Assembly (NCBI GenBank): GCA_964016885.1
Contig: OZ024742.1
Coordinates: forward strand, 360,723,936 to 360,787,935
DNA: 64,000 bases
Reading direction: 5' to 3'
From: Eledone cirrhosa
Lineage: Eukaryota > Mollusca > Cephalopoda > Octopoda > Eledonidae
Shown: one piece after another, positions 42,201-56,600 of the stretch
Numbering within the stretch: position 1 is the first letter of the stretch
How the letters are laid out: each line of letters opens with the position of its first letter
Notes under the pieces: generated by a model
Database searches by the model: none
Told to the model about the DNA's origin: nothing
What the model saw: the letters and a program-made list of their open reading frames with translations, nothing else
Translations under genes and position numbers: made by a program

Positions 42201-45200
42201 AGTAGTGACTGTTATAGTAGAGACTGTTATAGTAGTGACTGTTATAGTAGTGACTGTTATAGTAGAGACTGTGATAGTAGAGACTGTTATAGCAGTGACT
42301 GGTATAGTAGTGACTGTTATAGTAGAGTCTGTTATGGTAGTGACTGGTATAGTAGAGACTTTTATAGTAGAGACTGTTATAGTAGAGACTGGTATAGTAG
42401 AGACTGGTATAGTAGAGACTGGTATAGTAGAGACTGTTATAGTAGTGACTGGTATAGTAGTGACTTGTATAGTAGAGACTGGTATAGTAGTGACTGTTAT
42501 AGTAGTGACTGGTATAGCAGTGACTGGTATAGTAGAGACTGTTATAGTAGTGACTGTTATAGTAGTGACTGTTATAGTAGTGACTGTTATAGTAGAGACT
42601 GTTATAGTAGAGACTGTTATAGTAGTGACTGGTATAGTAGTGACTGTTATAGTAGAGACTGTTATAGTGGTAACTGGTATAGTAGAGACTGTTATAGTAG
42701 AGACTGTTATAGTAGAGACTGTTATAGTAGTGACTGTTATAGTAGAGACTGTTATAGTAGAGACTGTTATAGTAGTGACTGTTATAGTAGTGACTGGTAT
42801 AGTAGAGACTGGTATAGTAGAGACTGTTATAGTAGAGACTGTTATAGGAGTGACTGTTATAGTAGAGACTGTTATAGTAGAGACTGTTATAGTAGAGACT
42901 GTTATAGTAGTGACTGGTATAGTAGTGACTGTTATAGTAGTGACTGGTATAGTAGTGACTGGTATAGTAGAGACTGTTATAGTAGAGACTGTTATAGTAG
43001 AGACTGGAATAGTAGTGACTGTTATAGTAGAGACTGTTATAGTAGAGACTGGTATAGTAGAGACTGTTATAGTAGAGACTGTAATAGTAGAGACTGTTAT
43101 AGTAGTGACTGTTATAGTAGAGACTGTTATAGTAGAGACTGTTATAGTAGTGACTGGTATAGTAGTGACTGTCATAGTAGAGACTGGTATAGTAGAGACT
43201 GTTATAGTAGTGACTGGTATAGTAGTGACTTGTATAGTAGAGACTGGTATAGTAGTGACTGGTATAGTAGTGACTGGTATAGTAGTGACTGTTATAGTAG
43301 AGACTGTTATAGTAGAGACTGGTATAGTAGAGACTGTTATAGTACAGACTTATAGTAGAGACTGGTATAGTAGTGACTGTTATAGTAGAGATTGTTATAG
43401 TAGAGACTGGTATAGTAGAGACTGGTACAGTAGGGACTGGTATAGTAGAGACTGTTATAGTAGAGACTGGTATAGTAGAGACTGGTATAGTAGAGACTGT
43501 TATAGTAGAGACTGGTATAGTAGAGACTGGTATAGTAGTGACTGGTATAGTAGAGACTGTTATAGTAGAGACTGTTATAGTAGAGACTGTTATAGTAGTG
43601 ACTGTTATAGTAGAGACTGTTATAGTAGTGACTGTTATAGTAGTGACTGTTATAGTAGAGACCGTTATAGTAGTGACTGTTATGGTAGAGACTGTTATAG
43701 TAGAGACTGGTATAGTAGTGACTGGTATAGTAGAGACTGGTATAATAGTGACTGTTATAGTAGTGACTGTTATAGTAGAGACTGTTATAGTAGAGACTGT
43801 TATAGTAGTGACTGTTATAGTAGAGACTGGTATAGTAGTGACTGTTATAGTAGAGACTGGTATAATTGTGACTGTTATAGTAGAGACTGGTATAATAGTG
43901 ACTGTTATAATAGTGACTGTTATAGTAGAGACTGGTATAATAGTGACTGTTATAGTAGAGACTGGTATAATAGTGACTGTTATAGTAGAGACTGGTATAA
44001 TAGCGACTGTTATAGTAGTGACTGTTATAGTAGAGACTGTTATAGTAGTGACTGTTATAGAAGAGACTGGTATAGTAGAGACTGTTATAGTAGAGACTGT
44101 TATAGTAGAGACTGGTACAGTAGAGACTGGTATAGTAGAGACTGTTATAGTAGAGACTGGTATAGTAGTGACTGTTATAGTAGAGACTGGTATAGTAGAG
44201 ACTGTTATAGTAGTGACTGGTATAGTAGTGACTGTTATAGTAGAGACTGGTATAGTAGTGACTGTTATAGTAGAGACTGTTATAGTAGAGACTGTTATAG
44301 TAGTGACTGTTATAGTAGAGACTGTTATAGTAGTGACTGGTATAGTAGTGACTGTTATAGTAGAGACTGTTATAGTAGAGACTGGTATAGTAGAGACTGT
44401 TATAGTAGAGACTGTTATAGTAGTGACTGGTATAGTAGTGACTGTCATAGTAGAGACTGGTATAGTAGAGACTGTTATAGTAGTGACTGGTATAGTAGTG
44501 ACTTGTATAGTAGAGACTGGTATAGTAGTGACTGGTATAGTAGTGACTGGTATAGTAGTGACTGTTATAGTAGAGACTGTTATAGTAGAGACTGTTATAG
44601 TAGAGACTGTTATAGTAGTGACTGGTATAGTAGAGACTGGTATAGTAGATACTGTTATAGCAGTGACTGGTATAGTAGAGACTGTTATAGTAGTGACTGT
44701 TATAGTAGAGACTGGTATAGTAGATACTGTTATAACAGTGACTGGTATAGTAGAGACTGTTATAGTAGTGACTGTTATAGTAGAGACTGTTATCGTAGAG
44801 ACTGTTATAGCAGTGAATGGTATAGTAGTGACTGGTATAGTAGAGACTGGTATAGTAGTGACTGTTATAGTAGTGACTGTTATAGTAGTGACTGTTATAG
44901 TAGAGACTGGTATAGTAGAGACTGTTATAGTAGAGACTGTTATAGTAGAGACTGGTATAGTAGTGACTGTTATAGTAGTGACTGGTATAGTAGAGACTGG
45001 TATAGTAGAGACTGTTATAGTAGAGACTGTTATAGTAGAGACTGTTATAGTAGTGACTGTTATAGTAGTGACTGTTATAGTAGTGACTGTTATAGTAGTG
45101 ACTGTTATAGTAGAGACTGTGATAGTAGAGACTGTTATAGCAGTGACTGGTATAGTAGTGACTGTTATAGTAGAGTCTGTTATGGTAGTGACTGGTATAG

Positions 45201-48200
45201 TAGAGACTTTTATAGTAGAGACTGTTATAGTAGAGACTGGTATAGTAGAGACTGGTATAGTAGAGACTGGTATAGTAGAGACTGGTATAGTAGAGACTGT
45301 TATAGTAGTGACTGGTATAGTAGTGACTTGTATAGTAGAGACTGGTATAGTAGTGACTGTTATAGTAGTGACTGGTATAGCAGTGACTGGTATAGTAGTG
45401 ACTGTTATAATAGTGACTGTTATAGTAGTGACTGTTATAGTAGAGGCTGTTATAGTAGAGACTGGTATAGTAGAGACTGGTATAGTAGAGACTGTTATAG
45501 CAGTGACTGGTATAGTAGAGACTGTTATAGTAGAGACTGGTATATAGTAGAGACTGTTATAGTAGTGACTGGTATAGTAGAGACTGTTATAGTAGAGACT
45601 GTTATAGCAGTGACTGGTATAGTAGAGACTGTTATAGTAGAGACTGTTATAGTAGAGACTGTTATAGTAGAGACTGTTATAGTAGAGACTGGTATAGTAG
45701 AGACTGGTATAGTAGAGTCTGGTATGGTAGAGACTGGTATGGTAGAGACTGTTATAGTAGAGACTGTTATAGTAGAGACTGTTATAGTAGAGACTGGTAT
45801 AGTAGAGACTGGTATAGTAGAGACTGTTATAGTAGAGACTGGTATAGTAGAGACTGGTATAGTCGTGACTGTTATAGTAGAGACTGTTATAGTAGAGACT
45901 GTTATAGTAGTGACTGGTATAGTAGAGACTGTTATAGTAGTGACTGTTATAGTAGAGACTGGTATAGTAGAGACTGTTATAGCAGTGCCTGTTATAGTAG
46001 TGACTGTTATAGTAGAGACTGGTATAGTAGAGACTGTTATAGTAGAGACTGTTATAGTAGTGACTGTTATAGTAGTGACTGTTATAGTAGAGACTGTTAT
46101 AGTAGAGACTGGTATAGTAGAGACTGGTATAGTAGAGACTGGTATAGTAGTGACTGGTATAGTAGAGACTGTTATAGTAGAGACTGGTATAGTAGAGACT
46201 GGTATAGTAGAGACTGTTATAGTAGAGACTGTTATTGTAGTGACTGTTATAGTAGAGACTGTTATAGTAGAGACTGGTATAGTAGAGACTGTTATAGTAG
46301 AGACTGGTATAGTAGAGACTGTTATAGTAGTGACTGTTATAGTAGAGACTGTTATAGTAGAGACTGTTATAGTAGTGACTGGTATAGTAGAGACTGGTAT
46401 AGTAGATACTGTTATAGCAGTGACTGGTATAGTAGAGACTGTTATAGTAGTGACTGTTATAGTAGAGACTGGTATAGTAGATACTGTTATAACAGTGACT
46501 GGTATAGTAGAGACTGTTATAGTAGAGACTGTTATCGTAGAGACTGTTATAGCAGTGACTGGTATAGTAGTGACTGGTATAGTAGAGACTGGTATAGTAG
46601 TGACTGTTATAGTAGTGACTGTTATAGTAGTGACTGTTATAGTAGAGACTGGTATAGTAGAGACTGTTATAGTAGAGACTGTTATAGTAGAGACTGGTAT
46701 AGTAGTGACTGTTATAGTAGTGACTGGTATAGTAGAGACTGTTATAGTAGAGACTGTTATAGTAGAGACTGTTATAGTAGTGACTGTTATAGTAGTGACT
46801 GTTATAGTAGTGACTGTTATAGTAGTGACTGTTATAGTAGAGACTGTGATAGTAGAGACTGTTATAGCAGTGACTGGTATAGTAGTGACTGTTATAGTAG
46901 AGTCTGTTATGGTAGTGACTGGTATAGTAGAGACTTTTATAGTAGAGACTGTTATAGTAGAGACTGGTATAGTAGAGACTGGTATAGTAGAGACTGGTAT
47001 AGTAGAGACTGTTATAGTAGTGACTGGTATAGTAGTGACTTGTATAGTAGAGACTGGTATAGTAGTGACTGTTATAGTAGTGACTGGTATAGCAGTGACT
47101 GGTATAGTAGAGACTGTTATAGTAGTGACTGTTATAGTAGTGACTGTTATAGTAGAGACTGTTATAGTAGAGACTGTTATAGTAGTGACTGGTATAGTAG
47201 TGACTGTTATAGTAGAGACTGTTATAGTGGTAACTGGTATAGTAGAGACTGTTATAGTAGAGACTGTTATAGTAGTGACTGTTATAGTAGAGACTGTTAT
47301 AGTAGAGACTGTTATAGTAGTGACTGTTATAGTAGTGACTGGTATAGTAGAGACTGGTATAGTAGAGACTGTTATAGTAGAGACTGTTATAGGAGTGACT
47401 GTTATAGTAGAGACTGTTATAGTAGAGACTGTTATAGTAGAGACTGTTATAGTAGTGACTGGTATAGTAGTGACTGTTATAGTAGTGACTGGTATAGTAG
47501 TGACTGGTATAGTAGAGACTGTTATAGTAGAGACTGTTATAGTAGAGACTGGAATAGTAGTGACTGTTATAGTAGAGACTGTTATAGTAGAGACTGGTAT
47601 AGTAGAGACTGTTATAGTAGAGACTGTAATAGTAGAGACTGGTATAGTAGAGACTGTTATAGTAGTGACTGTTATAGTAGAGACTGTTATAGTAGAGACT
47701 GTTATAGTAGTGACTGGTATAGTAGTGACTGTCATAGTAGAGACTGGTATAGTAGAGACTGTTATAGTAGTGACTGGTATAGTAGTGACTTGTATAGTAG
47801 AGACTGGTATAGTAGTGACTGGTATAGTAGTGACTGGTATAGTAGTGACTGTTATAGTAGAGACTGTTATAGTAGAGACTGGTATAGTAGAGACTGTTAT
47901 AGTACAGACTTATAGTAGAGACTGGTATAGTAGTGACTGTTATAGTAGAGACTGTTATAGTAGAGACTGGTATAGTAGAGACTGGTACAGTAGGGACTGG
48001 TATAGTAGAGACTGTTATAGTAGAGACTGGTATAGTAGAGACTGGTATAGTAGAGACTGTTATAGTAGAGACTGGTATAGTAGAGACTGGTATAGTAGTG
48101 ACTGGTATAGTAGAGACTGTTATAGTAGAGACTGTTATAGTAGAGACTGTTATAGTAGTGACTGTTATAGTAGAGACTGTTATAGTAGTGACTGTTATAG

Positions 48201-50698
48201 TAGTGACTGTTATAGTAGAGACCGTTATAGTAGTGACTGTTATGGTAGAGACTGTTATAGTAGAGACTGGTATAGTAGTGACTGGTATAGTAGAGACTGG
48301 TATAATAGTGACTGTTATAGTAGTGACTGTTATAGTAGAGACTGTTATAGTAGAGACTGTTATAGTAGTGACTGTTATAGTAGAGACTGTTATAGTAGAG
48401 ACTGGTATAGTAGTGACTGTTATAGTAGAGACTGGTATAATTGTGACTGTTATAGTAGAGACTGGTATAATAGTGACTGTTATAATAGTGACTGTTATAG
48501 TAGAGACTGGTATAATAGTGACTGTTATAGTAGAGACTGGTATAATAGTGACTGTTATAGTAGAGACTGGTATAATAGCGACTGTTATAGTAGTGACTGT
48601 TATAGTAGAGACTGTTATAGTAGTGACTGTTATAGAAGAGACTGGTATAGTAGAGACTGTTATAGTAGAGACTGTTATAGTAGAGACTGGTACAGTAGAG
48701 ACTGGTATAGTAGAGACTGTTATAGTAGAGACTGGTATAGTAGTGACTGTTATAGTAGAGACTGGTATAGTAGAGACTGTTATAGTAGTGACTGGTATAG
48801 TAGTGACTGTTATAGTAGAGACTGGTATAGTAGTGACTGTTATAGTAGAGACTGTTATAGTAGAGACTGTTATAGTAGTGACTGTTATAGTAGAGACTGT
48901 TATAGTAGTGACTGGTATAGTAGTGACTGTTATAGTAGAGACTGTTATAGTAGAGACTGTTATAGTAGAGACTGGTATAGTAGAGACTGTTATAGTAGAG
49001 ACTGTTATAGTAGTGACTGGTATAGTAGTGACTGTCATAGTAGAGACTGGTATAGTAGAGACTGTTATAGTAGTGACTGGTATAGTAGTGACTTGTATAG
49101 TAGAGACTGGTATAGTAGTGACTGGTATAGTAGTGACTGGTATAGTAGTGACTGTTATAGTAGAGACTGTTATAGTAGAGACTGTTATAGTAGAGACTGT
49201 TATAGTAGTGACTGGTATAGTAGAGACTGGTATAGTAGATACTGTTATAGCAGTGACTGGTATAGTAGAGACTGTTATAGTAGTGACTGTTATAGTAGAG
49301 ACTGGTATAGTAGATACTGTTATAACAGTGACTGGTATAGTAGAGACTGTTATAGTAGTGACTGTTATAGTAGAGACTGTTATCGTAGAGACTGTTATAG
49401 CAGTGACTGGTATAGTAGTGACTGGTATAGTAGAGACTGGTATAGTAGTGACTGTTATAGTAGTGACTGTTATAGTAGTGACTGTTATAGTAGAGACTGG
49501 TATAGTAGAGACTGTTATAGTAGAGACTGTTATAGTAGAGACTGGTATAGTAGTGACTGTTATAGTAGTGACTGGTATAGTAGAGACTGGTATAGTAGAG
49601 ACTGTTATAGTAGAGACTGTTATAGTAGAGACTGTTATAGTAGTGACTGTTATAGTAGTGACTGTTATAGTAGTGACTGTTATAGTAGAGACTGTGATAG
49701 TAGAGACTGTTATAGCAGTGACTGGTATAGTAGTGACTGTTATAGTAGAGTCTGTTATGGTAGTGACTGTTATAGTAGAGACTGGTATAGTAGAGACTGG
49801 TATAGTAGAGACTGGTATAGTAGAGACTGGTATAGTAGAGACTGTTATAGTAGTGACTGGTATAGTAGTGACTTGTATAGTAGAGACTGGTATAGTAGTG
49901 ACTGTTATAGTAGTGACTGGTATAGCAGTGACTGGTATAGTAGAGACTGTTATAGTAGTGACTGTTATAGTAGTGACTGTTATAGTAGAGACTGTTATAG
50001 TAGAGACTGTTATAGTAGTGACTGGTATAGTAGTGACTGTTATAGTAGAGACTGTTATAGTGGTAACTGGTATAGTAGAGACTGTTATAGTAGAGACTGT
50101 TATAGTAGTGACTGTTATAGTAGAGACTGTTATAGTAGAGACTGTTATAGTAGTGACTGTTATAGTAGTGACTGGTATAGTAGAGACTGGTATAGTAGAG
50201 ACTGTTATAGTAGAGACTGTTATAGGAGTGACTGTTATAGTAGAGACTGTTATAGTAGAGACTGTTATAGTAGTGACTGTTATAGTAGTGACTGGTATAG
50301 TAGTGACTGGTATAGTAGAGACTGTTATAGTAGAGACTGTTATAGTAGAGACTGTTATAGTAGAGACTGGAATAGTAGTGACTGTTATAGTAGAGACTGT
50401 TATAGTAGAGACTGGTATAGTAGAGACTGTTATAGTAGAGACTGTTATAGTAGAGACTGGTATAGTAGAGACTGTTATAGTAGTGACTGTTATAGTAGAG
50501 ACTGTTATAGTAGAGACTGTTATAGTAGTGACTGGTATAGTAGTGACTGTCATAGTAGAGACTGGTATAGTAGAGACTGGTATAGTAGTGACTTGTATAG
50601 TAGAGACTGGTATAGTAGTGACTGGTATAGTAGTGACTGTTATAGTAGAGACTGTTATAGTAGAGACTGGTATAGTAGAGACTGTTATAGTACAGACT
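36281..50698. repeat. Higher-order repeat block 2: units of 4.2-4.6 kb
   Basis: 17-bp units at 37081, 41311 and 45541, exactly 4,230 bases apart (282 x 15) each time. The 13-bp unit TATAGTACAGACT at 39123, 43338, 47898 and 50686 (4,215, 4,560 and 2,788 apart). Each of these is followed by the same series with TACAGTAGGGACTGG after about 75 bases. The last interval is shortened, so the block ends in a partial copy. Confidence 0.85.
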
Positions 50699-53600
50699 TA
50701 TAGTAGAGACTGGTATAGTAGTGACTGTTATAGTAGAGACTGTTATAGTAGAGACTGGTATAGTAGAGACTGGTACAGTAGGGACTGGTATAGTAGAGAC
50801 TGTTATAGTAGAGACTGGTATAGTAGAGACTGGTATAGTAGAGACTGTTATAGTAGAGACTGGTATAGTAGAGACTGGTATAGTAGTGACTGGTATAGTA
50901 GAGACTGTTATAGTAGAGACTGTTATAGTAGAGACTGTTATAGTAGAGACTGTTATAGTAGTGACTGTTATAGTAGAGACTGTTATAGTAGTGACTGTTA
51001 TAGTAGTGACTGTTATAGTAGAGACCGTTATAGTAGTGACTGTTATGGTAGAGACTGTTATAGTAGAGACTGGTATAGTAGTGACTGGTATAGTAGAGAC
51101 TGGTATAATAGTGACTGTTATAGTAGTGACTGTTATAGTAGAGACTGTTATAGTAGAGACTGTTATAGTAGTGACTGTTATAGTAGAGACTGTTATAGTA
51201 GAGACTGGTATAGTAGTGACTGTTATAGTAGAGACTGGTATAATTGTGACTGTTATAGTAGAGACTGGTATAATAGTGACTGTTATAATAGTGACTGTTA
51301 TAGTAGAGACTGGTATAATAGTGACTGTTATAGTAGAGACTGGTATAATAGTGACTGTTATAGTAGAGACTGGTATAATAGTGACTGTTATAGTAGTGAC
51401 TGTTATAGTAGAGACTGTTATAGTAGTGACTGTTATAGAAGAGACTGGTATAGTAGAGACTGTTATAGTAGAGACTGTTATAGTAGAGACTGGTACAGTA
51501 GAGACTGGTATAGTAGAGACTGTTATAGTAGAGACTGGTATAGTAGTGACTGTTATAGTAGAGACTGGTATAGTAGAGACTGTTATAGTAGTGACTGGTA
51601 TAGTAGTGACTGTTATAGTAGAGACTGGTATAGTAGTGACTGTTATAGTAGAGACTGTTATAGTAGAGACTGTTATAGTAGTGACTGTTATAGTAGAGAC
51701 TGTTATAGTAGTGACTGGTATAGTAGTGACTGTTATAGTAGAGACTGGTATAGTAGAGACTGTTATAGTAGTGACTGTTATAGTAGAGACTGTTATAGTA
51801 GTGACTGTTATAGAAGAGACTGGTATAGTAGAGACTGTTATAGTAGAGACTGTTATAGTAGAGACTGGTACAGTAGAGACTGGTATAGTAGAGACTGTTA
51901 TAGTAGTGACTGGTATAGTAGTGACTGTTATAGTAGAGACTGGTATAGTAGTGACTGTTATAGTAGAGACTGTTATAGTAGAGACTGTTATAGTAGTGAC
52001 TGTTATAGTAGAGACTGTTATAGTAGTGACTGGTATAGTAGTGACTGTTATAGTAGAGACTGTTATAGTAGAGACTGGTATAGTAGAGACTGTTATAGTA
52101 GTGACTGTTATAGCAGAGACTGTTATATTAGAGACTGTTATAGTAGTGACTGTTATAGTAGTGTCTGTTATAGTAGAGACTGGTATAGTAGTGACTGTTA
52201 TAGTAGTGACTGTTATAGTAGTGACTGTTATAGTAGAGACTGTTATAGTAGTGACTGTTATAGTAGAGACTTATAGTAGAGACTGGTATAGTAGTGACTG
52301 TTATAGTAGAAAGTGGTATAGTAGTGACTGTTATAGTAGTGAATGTTATAGTAGTGACTGTTATAGTAGTGACTGGTATAGTAGTGACTGTTATAGTAGA
52401 GACTGTTATAGTAGAGACTGGTATAGTAGAGACTGTTATAGTAGAGACCGGTATAGTAGTGACTGGTATAGTAGTGACTGTTATAGTAGAGACTGTTATA
52501 GTAGAGACAGTTATAGTAGTGACTCTTATAGTAGAGACTGGTATAGTAGTGACTGTTATAGTAGTGACTGTTATAGTAGACTTATAGTAGAGACTGGTAT
52601 AGTAGAGACTGTTATAGTAGAGACTGTTATAGTAGTGACTGGTATAGTAGAGACTGTTATAGTAGAGACTGTTATAGTAGAGAGTGTTATAGTAGAGACT
52701 GGTATAGTAGAGACTGTTATAGTAGAGACTGTTATAGTAGTGACTGGTATAGTAGTGACTGTTATAGTAGTGACTGGTATAGTAGTGACTGTTATAGTAG
52801 TGACTGGTATAGTAGTGACTGTTATAGTAGTGACTGTTATAGCAGTGACTGTTATAGTAGAGACTGTTATAGTAGAGACTGTTATAGTAGAGACTGTTAT
52901 AGTAGAGACTGGTATAGTAGAGACTGTTATAGTAGAGACTGTTATAGTAGTGACTGGTATAGTAGAGACTGTTATAGTAGAGACTGTTATAGTAGAGAGT
53001 GTTATAGTAGAGACTGTTATAGCAGTGACTGTTATAGTAGAGACTGTTATAGTAGAGACTGTTTTAGTAGTGACTGTTATAGTAGAGACTGTTATAGTAG
53101 TGACTGTTATAGTAGAGACTGTTATAGTAGTGACTGGTATAGTAGTGACTGTTATAGTATTGACTGGTATAGTAGAGACTGTTATAGTAGTGACTGTTAT
53201 AGTAGTGACTGTTATAGTAGAGACTGTTATAGTAGAGACTGTTATAGTAGTGACTGGTATAGTAGTGACTGTTATAGTAGAGACTGTTATAGTGGTAACT
53301 GGTATAGTAGAGACTGTTATAGTAGAGACTGTTATAGTAGTGACTGTTATAGTAGAGACTGTTATAGTAGAGACTGTTATAGTAGTGACTGTTATAGTAG
53401 TGACTGGTATAGTAGAGACTGGTATAGTAGAGACTGTTATAGTAGAGACTGTTATAGGAGTGACTGTTATAGTAGAGACTGTTATAGTAGAGACTGTTAT
53501 AGTAGTGACTGTTATAGTAGTGACTGGTATAGTAGTGACTGGTATAGTAGAGACTGTTATAGTAGAGACTGTTATAGTAGAGACTGTTATAGTAGAGACT

Positions 53601-56600
53601 GGAATAGTAGTGACTGTTATAGTAGAGACTGTTATAGTAGAGACTGGTATAGTAGAGACTGTTATAGTAGAGACTGTTATAGTAGAGACTGGTATAGTAG
53701 AGACTGTTATAGTAGTGACTGTTATAGTAGAGACTGTTATAGTAGAGACTGTTATAGTAGTGACTGGTATAGTAGTGACTGTCATAGTAGAGACTGGTAT
53801 AGTAGAGACTGGTATAGTAGTGACTGTTATAGTAGAGACTGTTATAGTAGTGACTGGTATAGTAGTGACTGTTATAGTAGTGACTGGTATAGTAGTGACT
53901 GTTATAGTAGTGACTGGTATAGTAGTGACTGTTATAGTAGTGACTGTTATAGCAGTGACTGTTATAGTAGAGACTGTTATAGTAGAGACTGTTATAGTAG
54001 AGACTGTTATAGTAGAGACTGGTATAGTAGAGACTGTTATAGTAGAGACTGTTATAGTAGTGACTGGTATAGTAGAGACTGTTATAGTAGAGACTGTTAT
54101 AGTAGAGAGTGTTATAGTAGAGACTGTTATAGCAGTGACTGTTATAGTAGAGACTGTTATAGTAGAGACTGTTTTAGTAGTGACTGTTATAGTAGAGACT
54201 GTTATAGTAGTGACTGTTATAGTAGAGACTGTTATAGTAGTGACTGGTATAGTAGTGACTGTTATAGTATTGACTGGTATAGTAGAGACTGTTATAGTAG
54301 TGACTGTTATAGTAGTGACTGTTATGGTAGAGACTGTTATAGTAGAGACTGGTATAGTAGTGACTGGTATAGTAGAGACTGGTATAATAGTGACTGTTAT
54401 AGTAGTGACTGTTATAGTAGAGACTGTTATAGTAGAGACTGTTATAGTAGTGACTGTTATAGTAGAGACTGTTATAGTAGAGACTGGTATAGTAGTGACT
54501 GTTATAGTAGAGACTGGTATAATTGTGACTGTTATAGTAGAGACTGGTATAATAGTGACTGTTATAATAGTGACTGTTATAGTAGAGACTGGTATAATAG
54601 TGACTGTTATAGTAGAGACTGGTATAATAGTGACTGTTATAGTAGAGACTGGTATAATAGTGACTGTTATAGTAGTGACTGTTATAGTAGAGACTGTTAT
54701 AGTAGTGACTGTTATAGAAGAGACTGGTATAGTAGAGACTGTTATAGTAGAGACTGTTATAGTAGAGACTGGTACAGTAGAGACTGGTATAGTAGAGACT
54801 GTTATAGTAGAGACTGGTATAGTAGTGACTGTTATAGTAGAGACTGGTATAGTAGAGACTGTTATAGTAGTGACTGGTATAGTAGTGACTGTTATAGTAG
54901 AGACTGGTATAGTAGTGACTGTTATAGTAGAGACTGTTATAGTAGAGACTGTTATAGTAGTGACTGTTATAGTAGAGACTGTTATAGTAGTGACTGGTAT
55001 AGTAGTGACTGTTATAGTAGAGACTGGTATAGTAGAGACTGTTATAGTAGTGACTGTTATAGTAGAGACTGTTATAGTAGTGACTGTTATAGAAGAGACT
55101 GGTATAGTAGAGACTGTTATAGTAGAGACTGTTATAGTAGAGACTGGTACAGTAGAGACTGGTATAGTAGAGACTGTTATAGTAGTGACTGGTATAGTAG
55201 TGACTGTTATAGTAGAGACTGGTATAGTAGTGACTGTTATAGTAGAGACTGTTATAGTAGAGACTGTTATAGTAGTGACTGTTATAGTAGAGACTGTTAT
55301 AGTAGTGACTGGTATAGTAGTGACTGTTATAGTAGAGACTGTTATAGTAGAGACTGGTATAGTAGAGACTGTTATAGTAGTGACTGTTATAGCAGAGACT
55401 GTTATATTAGAGACTGTTATAGTAGTGACTGTTATAGTAGTGTCTGTTATAGTAGAGACTGGTATAGTAGTGACTGTTATAGTAGTGACTGTTATAGTAG
55501 TGACTGTTATAGTAGAGACTGTTATAGTAGTGACTGTTATAGTAGAGACTTATAGTAGAGACTGGTATAGTAGTGACTGTTATAGTAGAAAGTGGTATAG
55601 TAGTGACTGTTATAGTAGTGAATGTTATAGTAGTGACTGTTATAGTAGTGACTGGTATAGTAGTGACTGTTATAGTAGAGACTGTTATAGTAGAGACTGG
55701 TATAGTAGAGACTGTTATAGTAGAGACCGGTATAGTAGTGACTGGTATAGTAGTGACTGTTATAGTAGAGACTGTTATAGTAGAGACAGTTATAGTAGTG
55801 ACTCTTATAGTAGAGACTGGTATAGTAGTGACTGTTATAGTAGTGACTGTTATAGTAGACTTATAGTAGAGACTGGTATAGTAGAGACTGTTATAGTAGA
55901 GACTGTTATAGTAGTGACTGGTATAGTAGAGACTGTTATAGTAGAGACTGTTATAGTAGAGAGTGTTATAGTAGAGACTGGTATAGTAGAGACTGTTATA
56001 GTAGAGACTGTTATAGTAGTGACTGGTATAGTAGTGACTGTTATAGTAGTGACTGGTATAGTAGTGACTGTTATAGTAGTGACTGGTATAGTAGTGACTG
56101 TTATAGTAGTGACTGTTATAGCAGTGACTGTTATAGTAGAGACTGTTATAGTAGAGACTGTTATAGTAGAGACTGTTATAGTAGAGACTGGTATAGTAGA
56201 GACTGTTATAGTAGAGACTGTTATAGTAGTGACTGGTATAGTAGAGACTGTTATAGTAGAGACTGTTATAGTAGAGAGTGTTATAGTAGAGACTGTTATA
56301 GCAGTGACTGTTATAGTAGAGACTGTTATAGTAGAGACTGTTTTAGTAGTGACTGTTATAGTAGAGACTGTTATAGTAGTGACTGTTATAGTAGAGACTG
56401 TTATAGTAGTGACTGGTATAGTAGTGACTGTTATAGTATTGACTGGTATAGTAGAGACTGTTATAGTAGTGACTGTTATAGTAGTGACTGTTATAGTAGA
56501 GACTGTTATAGTAGAGACTGTTATAGTAGTGACTGGTATAGTAGTGACTGTTATAGTAGAGACTGTTATAGTGGTAACTGGTATAGTAGAGACTGTTATA

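Noticed and set aside
34498..50553. Open frame of 5,351 codons on the minus strand, and others of 600-4,700 codons on both strands
   Set aside because: Produced by a 15-bp repeat that has no stop in two frames per strand. They overlap each other on both strands, change pentapeptide type at off-length units and have no non-repeat domain.
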